Positions 24,017 to 29,727 of a stretch of 29,727 nt of DNA are shown piece by piece (within the stretch, counting starts at the first letter, position 1; each line of letters starts with the position of its first letter). The notes under the pieces are model-generated. The model had not been told where the DNA came from. It did not search any database and saw only the letters and a program-made list of their open reading frames with translations. This stretch comes from an uncultured Ruminococcus sp. (lineage in GTDB: Bacteria > Bacillota > Clostridia > Oscillospirales > Ruminococcaceae). The stretch is taken from NCBI GenBank assembly GCA_946537565.1, contig CAMNFW010000001.1:1-29727 (forward strand), given 5' to 3'. The translations under genes and the position numbers were made by a program.

Positions 24017-24845
24017 ATACGGACTTATCGGTCACCCTCTGGGTCACTCGATGTCACCTCTCATACATGAAAAGCTGTTTGCTTTAAGCGGAAGAAATGA
24101 TTCTTCCTATGAGCTTATCGACATTGACCCGGCTGACCTTTCTGCTAAGATAGATGTGCTTCGTGAGCTTAAAGGCTTTAACATTACTATTCCCCATAAA
24201 ACCGGGATAATCCCTTTCACCGACGAGCTGGCTGAAAGCGCAGAGCGTTATAATTCCGTCAACTGCATAAGCAATGAGGACGGCAGATTTATCGGCTATA
24301 ATACCGACTGTGACGGCTTCCTGAGAAGCGCAGAGCTGCTGCCGTTAAGCGGAAAAGTCCTGCTCATAGGCTGCGGCGGAGTAGGCAGAATGATCGCCAT
24401 TGAAACAGCTCTTCACGGCGGCGCACTGACCATCGCTGTCATTCCCCAGGACATTAAAACTGCCCAGCTGGTAATGGCTGAGATACTCTCAAAATGCAGC
24501 GAGGCAAGCGTAAGGATATGCCTTGTTTCAGAGGTCAGCGGCGAGTATGATATGCTGATAAATGCAACACCTGTGGGTATGTATCCGAAAACCGAAGGCT
24601 GTCCGGTTTCAGACGATATGATAGCCAGCTGTCTGAGCTTTTTCGATGTTATATACAATCCCACTGAGACCACCCTCATGAAAAAGGCAAGAGCTATGGG
24701 CAAGACCGCTGTCGGCGGCGCATCAATGCTGGTATGGCAGGCTGTAAAGGCTCATGAGATATGGTATGGCGGAGAGTTTGACCCGGAGGATATTTCAGGC
24801 ATCGTTCTTGACGTTGAAGCAGAAGTTGACAAGATGAACAGCTGA
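24009..24845 (+). CDS. aroE: Shikimate dehydrogenase
   Basis: The 278-residue enzyme has GHPLGHSMSPLIH at the substrate site, the catalytic Lys64 in ITIPHK, Asp100 in NTDCDGF, and a dinucleotide-binding GCGGVGRM near 118. It reduces 3-dehydroshikimate with NADPH. The ATG at 24009 lies inside the end of fabD and GGAG is 9 bases upstream; an earlier in-frame ATG at 23973 is rejected because it adds residues before the conserved start. Coupling to fabD is unusual. Confidence 0.95.
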   Translation: MDKYGLIGHPLGHSMSPLIHEKLFALSGRNDSSYELIDIDPADLSAKIDVLRELKGFNITIPHKTGIIPFTDELAESAERYNSVNCISNEDGRFIGYNTDCDGFLRSAELLPLSGKVLLIGCGGVGRMIAIETALHGGALTIAVIPQDIKTAQLVMAEILSKCSEASVRICLVSEVSGEYDMLINATPVGMYPKTEGCPVSDDMIASCLSFFDVIYNPTETTLMKKARAMGKTAVGGASMLVWQAVKAHEIWYGGEFDPEDISGIVLDVEAEVDKMNS

Positions 24846-24860
24846 GAAAAGAGGGAGAGT

Positions 24861-25367
24861 ATGACTGTATTTCTTTGCGGATTTATGGGCTGCGGCAAGA
24901 CAACTGTCGGAAGGATAGCTGCAAAAAAACTTGGCTGCGGATTTTTCGACACCGACGATCTTATTGTTGAAGATCAGAAAATGACTATACCTGAAATTTT
25001 TGAACAGAAAGGCGAGCCTTATTTCAGAAAGGTCGAGGCGGAAATAGTAAAGTCAATGTGCGGCAGATCAGCTGTTATAGCCTGCGGCGGCGGCGCAATG
25101 CTGAACCCTGACACTGCGGCTGCTGCGGCAAAGGGCGGAGAGGTCGTATTCCTTGATGTGCCCTTTGAGGTTTGCTATGAGCGCATCTCCGGTGACAGCA
25201 ACCGCCCGATCGCTGCCGGCTCTACCAAAGAACAGCTTAAGGAAAGATACGATCAGCGCAGAGAGATCTATCTTAAACATTCTACTATTCGTATAGATTT
25301 TATCGGCAGCCCGATGGAGACCGCTGAGCATATCGCTGCGGAGCTGAGAAAGCTCAGAAGGGTGTAG
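24861..25367 (+). CDS. aroK: Shikimate kinase
   Basis: The 168-residue kinase has the P-loop GFMGCGKT (7-14), FFDTDD with Asp30, Asp32 and Asp33, Arg56, the CGGGA substrate loop (75-79) and NRPIA in the lid. It phosphorylates shikimate, the step after AroE. GGGAG precedes the ATG, and the gap to aroE is 15 bases. No other shikimate-pathway gene is in the window. Confidence 0.94.
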   Translation: MTVFLCGFMGCGKTTVGRIAAKKLGCGFFDTDDLIVEDQKMTIPEIFEQKGEPYFRKVEAEIVKSMCGRSAVIACGGGAMLNPDTAAAAAKGGEVVFLDVPFEVCYERISGDSNRPIAAGSTKEQLKERYDQRREIYLKHSTIRIDFIGSPMETAEHIAAELRKLRRV

Positions 25368-25370
25368 AAT

Positions 25371-25913
25371 ATGGAAAAAACCGCTATCAGAGATGATTTT
25401 ACCGGTCATTACTGCTATGCTCTGCAATTGATCCAGGAGACCAGCCACGAAAGCTTTGTCACCTGTATGTATAAGACCTCGGAATTTATCCTTGAATCCC
25501 TGGAAAGTGCGGTCAGAAGCATTTCCTTTGCTGAGGAATTCGATGACGATACCGTCCGCAGACTGCTTTCAGAACCGGAGACTGCCAGTATAATGCAGGC
25601 TTCCTTTGTCATAATCCAGGCTCAGGATAAATTCGCCGACAATTCGGCTGACCCCGAAAAAATGCTGGATATACTCATAGAGCTGGCAAGAGCGCTGCAA
25701 GGCTCACTGGATACCAGCTTTTCGCTGAAAACAGAGCATATTATTTACCTGACTGTATTGCGTATCGCTGACAGTATAAGTGAAAAGCTCCTGGAGCTGG
25801 AGGGCATTTACCAGGAAAGCGATGCGGCTGCTTTTGCAGAGGAATATCAGGCAATGACTGAGTATATGAAAGCCTGTATTGACAAACTGAAAAAATCCGG
25901 ACTTATGATATAA
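25371..25913 (+). CDS. Unknown helical protein downstream of aroK
   Basis: I do not recognise this 180-residue protein. It appears to be all alpha-helical, acidic, without a signal peptide, membrane segment or cysteine motif; long amphipathic stretches (about 75-120 and 123-175) would suit a helical bundle. It begins 3 bases after aroK and ends 11 bases before the amidohydrolase gene, so it is translated from the same operon. The reading frame is long, with typical codon use and a plausible AGAAGG site, so it is very likely real. Confidence 0.75.
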   Translation: MEKTAIRDDFTGHYCYALQLIQETSHESFVTCMYKTSEFILESLESAVRSISFAEEFDDDTVRRLLSEPETASIMQASFVIIQAQDKFADNSADPEKMLDILIELARALQGSLDTSFSLKTEHIIYLTVLRIADSISEKLLELEGIYQESDAAAFAEEYQAMTEYMKACIDKLKKSGLMI

Positions 25914-25924
25914 AAGGAGCTTTT

Positions 25925-27094
25925 ATGCTGATATATAATGCAAGGATAATCACTATGGACAGCCAGGGCGTTATCGAAAACGGCTGGCTGGAAACTGAAA
26001 ATAACAAGATAAAAGCTATCGGCGTGGGCTTGCCGGAAACTGTCAGCGGCGACAGCATCAACGCTCAGGGCGGAACTCTCCTGCCGGGATTTATCGACGC
26101 TCACACCCATCTCGGTATTATTGAGGACGGTCTGGATTTTGAGGGCGATGACTGCAATGAATCCACTGACCCGTTTACTCCGCAGATGAGGGCGATAGAC
26201 GGTATAAATCCCTTCGACAGATGCTTTGAGGAAGCAAGAATGAGAGGGATCACCGCTGCTGCCTCAAGTCCCGGAAGCGCTAATGCCTGCGGCGGTGAAA
26301 TATGTGTCATTAAAACTGACGGCAGAAGAGTTGACGATATGCTCATCGAAAACTGCGGTATCAAATTTGCCCTGGGTGAAAATCCTAAAAGGGTATATAA
26401 CGATAAGGACGAGACCCCTATGACCCGTATGGCAACAGCTGCGGTCATTCGTGAAGGACTGTACAAGGCAAGAAGATATGCTCACGATATGGACAGCTAT
26501 TACTCGGATAATGAAAACTGTACTCCCCCGGAGTATGACATAAAATGTGAAGCGCTCCTTCCTCTTCTCGACAGAAAGCAGAAGGCTTTTTTCCATTGCC
26601 ACAGAGCTGATGATATCTGTACCGCCATGAGACTGGCAAAGGAATTTTCTCTTGACGCTGTTATAATCCACGGCACTGAGGGATACAAGATAGCTGATAT
26701 TATCGCAGATGCTGAAATACCTGTGATCTGCGGTCCTATCCTCTGTGACAGATGCAAGCCGGAGATGAAGGGACTTGACCTGAAAAATGCCGCAGAGCTG
26801 CAAAAAAACGGCGTTAAGATCTCTGTCTGCACTGACCATACCGTTATACCTATACAGTATCTTCCCCTTTCTGCTCAGGCAGCTGTAAAGGGCGGACTCA
26901 GCTATGAAGAAGCACTGAGAGCAATAACTATCTCACCGGCTGAAATACTCGGTATCGACGAGGAAACAGGCAGTCTTAAACCCGGCAAGGACGCTGACCT
27001 TCAGCTGTATAAAAAAGGCGATGAGCCGCTGGAGCTGTTTTCAGAGCCGGTGCTGGTGATGATCGACGGAAGGATATGCCGGAAGGAGATATGA
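25925..27094 (+). CDS. Amidohydrolase, imidazolonepropionase-like
   Basis: The 389-residue metal-dependent hydrolase starts with the small beta-sandwich and has GFIDAHTHLG with the HxH pair at 60 and 62. Further metal-site candidates are His224/His226 (FFHCHRADD), His249 (IIHG) and Asp304 (CTDHT). It closes with LKPGKDADLQLY, typical of the amidohydrolase superfamily. The region GSANACGGEICVIKTDG resembles a widespread clade of imidazolonepropionase-like proteins whose substrate is unassigned. No his or hut genes are nearby, so histidine degradation is not implied. AAAAGGAG lies just before the ATG. It is probably cytoplasmic, as no signal peptide is visible. Confidence 0.85.
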   Translation: MLIYNARIITMDSQGVIENGWLETENNKIKAIGVGLPETVSGDSINAQGGTLLPGFIDAHTHLGIIEDGLDFEGDDCNESTDPFTPQMRAIDGINPFDRCFEEARMRGITAAASSPGSANACGGEICVIKTDGRRVDDMLIENCGIKFALGENPKRVYNDKDETPMTRMATAAVIREGLYKARRYAHDMDSYYSDNENCTPPEYDIKCEALLPLLDRKQKAFFHCHRADDICTAMRLAKEFSLDAVIIHGTEGYKIADIIADAEIPVICGPILCDRCKPEMKGLDLKNAAELQKNGVKISVCTDHTVIPIQYLPLSAQAAVKGGLSYEEALRAITISPAEILGIDEETGSLKPGKDADLQLYKKGDEPLELFSEPVLVMIDGRICRKEI

Positions 27095-27098
27095 TTTC

Positions 27099-28019
27099 AT
27101 GCTTAAAAAAATACTGTCTGTAATATCAGCAGCCGGGATAGCATTGTCATTTGCTCCGCTTTCCGCAGCTGCTGACGATACAGTTTATTCTGTTGACTAT
27201 GGACTTTCAACTATCAATTATCAGGTAAACGGTGAAAAAGCTTACATTACCGGAATAAGCGCCTGGGGAGCTTCTGCTGATATACCTCAGACCCTGAACG
27301 GCTATACGGTCACGGCTATCAATGACAAGGCTTTTCTTAATCAGACCGGACTTGAATCACTGGTGCTGCCGGATACTGTTGAATATATCGGTAATAATGC
27401 CTTCGCCGGCTGTACGTCGCTTAAGAGTATTTCCCTGCCGGAAAATCTCGCAGAAATGGGCAGCGGAACTTTTCTCAGCTGCACTTCACTGACTGAGGTG
27501 GAATATAACGGAAAAATAAAGTATGTACCTGATGACTGCTTTGCTTCATGCAGTGAACTGAAAAGTGTTACACTTAATGCACCTGTTCAGGATATAGGCA
27601 GCGAGGCTTTTGCAGACTGTGATGAGCTTATAATGGAAATACCTTCAACTGTGACGAATATAGGCGAAAATGCGCTGGGTATGAAGTATAACAGCGTTAC
27701 AAAGACATTTTCAGCTGTTGAGAATTACCTGATCATCGGCGCTGCCGGTACTGCTGCTGAGAGCTATGCAAAGAGTATCGGTGCAGAATTTCTTGATACG
27801 ATCAGTACCATTATGGGCGACCTGAACTTTGACCTGGCTATAGATGCAGGCGATGCTTCTGATATTCTCCAGGAATATGCGAGATTGTCCACCGGCGGAG
27901 AAGCAAGTTTTGACCGCCGTCAGCAGTATGCTGCTGACTGGGACAGGAACCGTGTGATAGATGCGGCTGATGCTTCTGCCGTTCTAAGTGAATACGCAAG
28001 ACTTTCAACCGCTTCATGA
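27099..28019 (+). CDS. Secreted leucine-rich repeat protein with C-terminal dockerin
   Basis: The 306-residue protein has a signal peptide (KK, hydrophobic core, likely cleavage after residues 22-26 in SAAA-DD). BspA-type leucine-rich repeats cover about 60-215 with the recurring pattern AF..C..L..I.LP..V..IG. The C-terminus from about 238 has two calcium-loop repeats, GDLNFDLAIDAGDASDIL and ADWDRNRVIDAADASAVL, each followed by EYARLST. That duplicated pattern is a type I-like dockerin, so the protein should be displayed through a cohesin or bind a cell-surface scaffold. GGAAGGAG precedes the ATG, 4 bases after the amidohydrolase stop. Placing a secreted protein at the end of a fabD-aroEK operon is odd. 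Confidence 0.88.
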   Translation: MLKKILSVISAAGIALSFAPLSAAADDTVYSVDYGLSTINYQVNGEKAYITGISAWGASADIPQTLNGYTVTAINDKAFLNQTGLESLVLPDTVEYIGNNAFAGCTSLKSISLPENLAEMGSGTFLSCTSLTEVEYNGKIKYVPDDCFASCSELKSVTLNAPVQDIGSEAFADCDELIMEIPSTVTNIGENALGMKYNSVTKTFSAVENYLIIGAAGTAAESYAKSIGAEFLDTISTIMGDLNFDLAIDAGDASDILQEYARLSTGGEASFDRRQQYAADWDRNRVIDAADASAVLSEYARLSTAS

Positions 28020-28036
28020 GCGGTGCTGTACCAGCA

Positions 28037-28083
28037 GTCAGCTGTAGGCTAATCGCTTTTTTCAACAAAAGCTGACCGTTTTT
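28037..28083 (+). terminator. Possible terminator of the fabD-aro operon
   Basis: GTCAGCT (28037-28043) can pair with AGCTGAC (28070-28076), followed by TTTTT at 28079-28083. The 26-base loop is large and competing stems exist (ACCGCT/AGCGGT around the stop codon, GCTTTT/AAAAGC within the loop), so the call is tentative. Confidence 0.4.
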
Positions 28084-28121
28084 CACAAAATATTTCTATA
28101 CGTTATTTTCCGGTAAGACAC

Positions 28122-28150
28122 TTGACAGAGTGACGAAAAATTGTTATTAT
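28122..28150 (+). promoter_or_regulatory. Sigma-A promoter of guaB
   Basis: TTGACA (28122-28127) and TATTAT (28145-28150) are 17 bases apart. Transcription would start near 28157, giving a leader of about 100 nt. Confidence 0.82.
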
Positions 28151-28156
28151 AAGAGA

Positions 28157-29727
<1,571 letters not shown>

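Overview
The window looks like a chromosomal segment of a Gram-positive anaerobe of the Oscillospiraceae, most likely a Ruminococcus-like gut or rumen fibre degrader. This rests on a secreted protein ending in a dockerin-like module, an intracellular GH43 glycosidase, a ferredoxin-dependent 2-oxoacid oxidoreductase, a FabK-type fatty acid synthesis cluster, Gram-positive ribosome binding sites (AAGGAG/GGAGG) and several near-consensus sigma-A promoters. The species cannot be fixed from the sequence alone.

Layout. 1-6488 is repeat-rich. It holds the end of an unknown gene, a GH43 gene, pssA and ppk. Between and after these genes lie copies of a roughly 137-160 bp repeat that I do not recognise: two single copies downstream of + strand genes, one downstream of pssA, an isolated degenerate copy near 5.5 kb, and a three-unit tandem array just downstream of an ABC permease gene. 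All copies lie in the same sense as the gene upstream of them, and four sit directly at stop codons. 6489-9441 is a self-contained minus-strand operon: GntR/YtrA-type repressor, CPBP membrane protease, ABC ATPase and ABC permease. Its sigma-A promoter is overlapped by a near-perfect palindrome that is the likely autoregulatory operator. 9518-13144 is a minus-strand unit with a MinD/ParA-like P-loop protein followed by the delta, alpha, beta and gamma subunits of a 2-oxoacid (probably branched-chain, VOR-type):ferredoxin oxidoreductase.

13289-22825 is a complete type II fatty acid synthesis operon on the minus strand, in transcription order fabH, fabK, fabG, fabF, accB, an unknown membrane protein, fabZ, accC, accD, accA, acpP, closed by a terminator. 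fabD, the missing malonyl transacylase, is divergent from fabH at 23084. It heads a + strand operon: fabD, aroE, aroK, a helical protein of unknown function, an amidohydrolase, and a secreted leucine-rich-repeat protein with a C-terminal dockerin. The window ends with guaB (IMP dehydrogenase), which has its own consensus promoter and a roughly 100-nt leader that can form two hairpins with complementary loops.

How the genes fit together. Acetyl-CoA carboxylase (accABCD), fabD and acpP supply malonyl-ACP. FabH primes the chain and FabF, FabG, FabZ and FabK elongate it. The neighbouring VOR-type enzyme can interconvert branched 2-oxoacids and branched acyl-CoAs, the usual FabH primers in bacteria with iso/anteiso lipids, so the two adjacent operons may be functionally linked. 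PssA uses the lipid product for phospholipid head-group synthesis. The most unusual items are the 3'-end-associated repeat family, the guaB leader, the membrane protein inside the fab operon, and the dockerin protein at the end of an aro operon.
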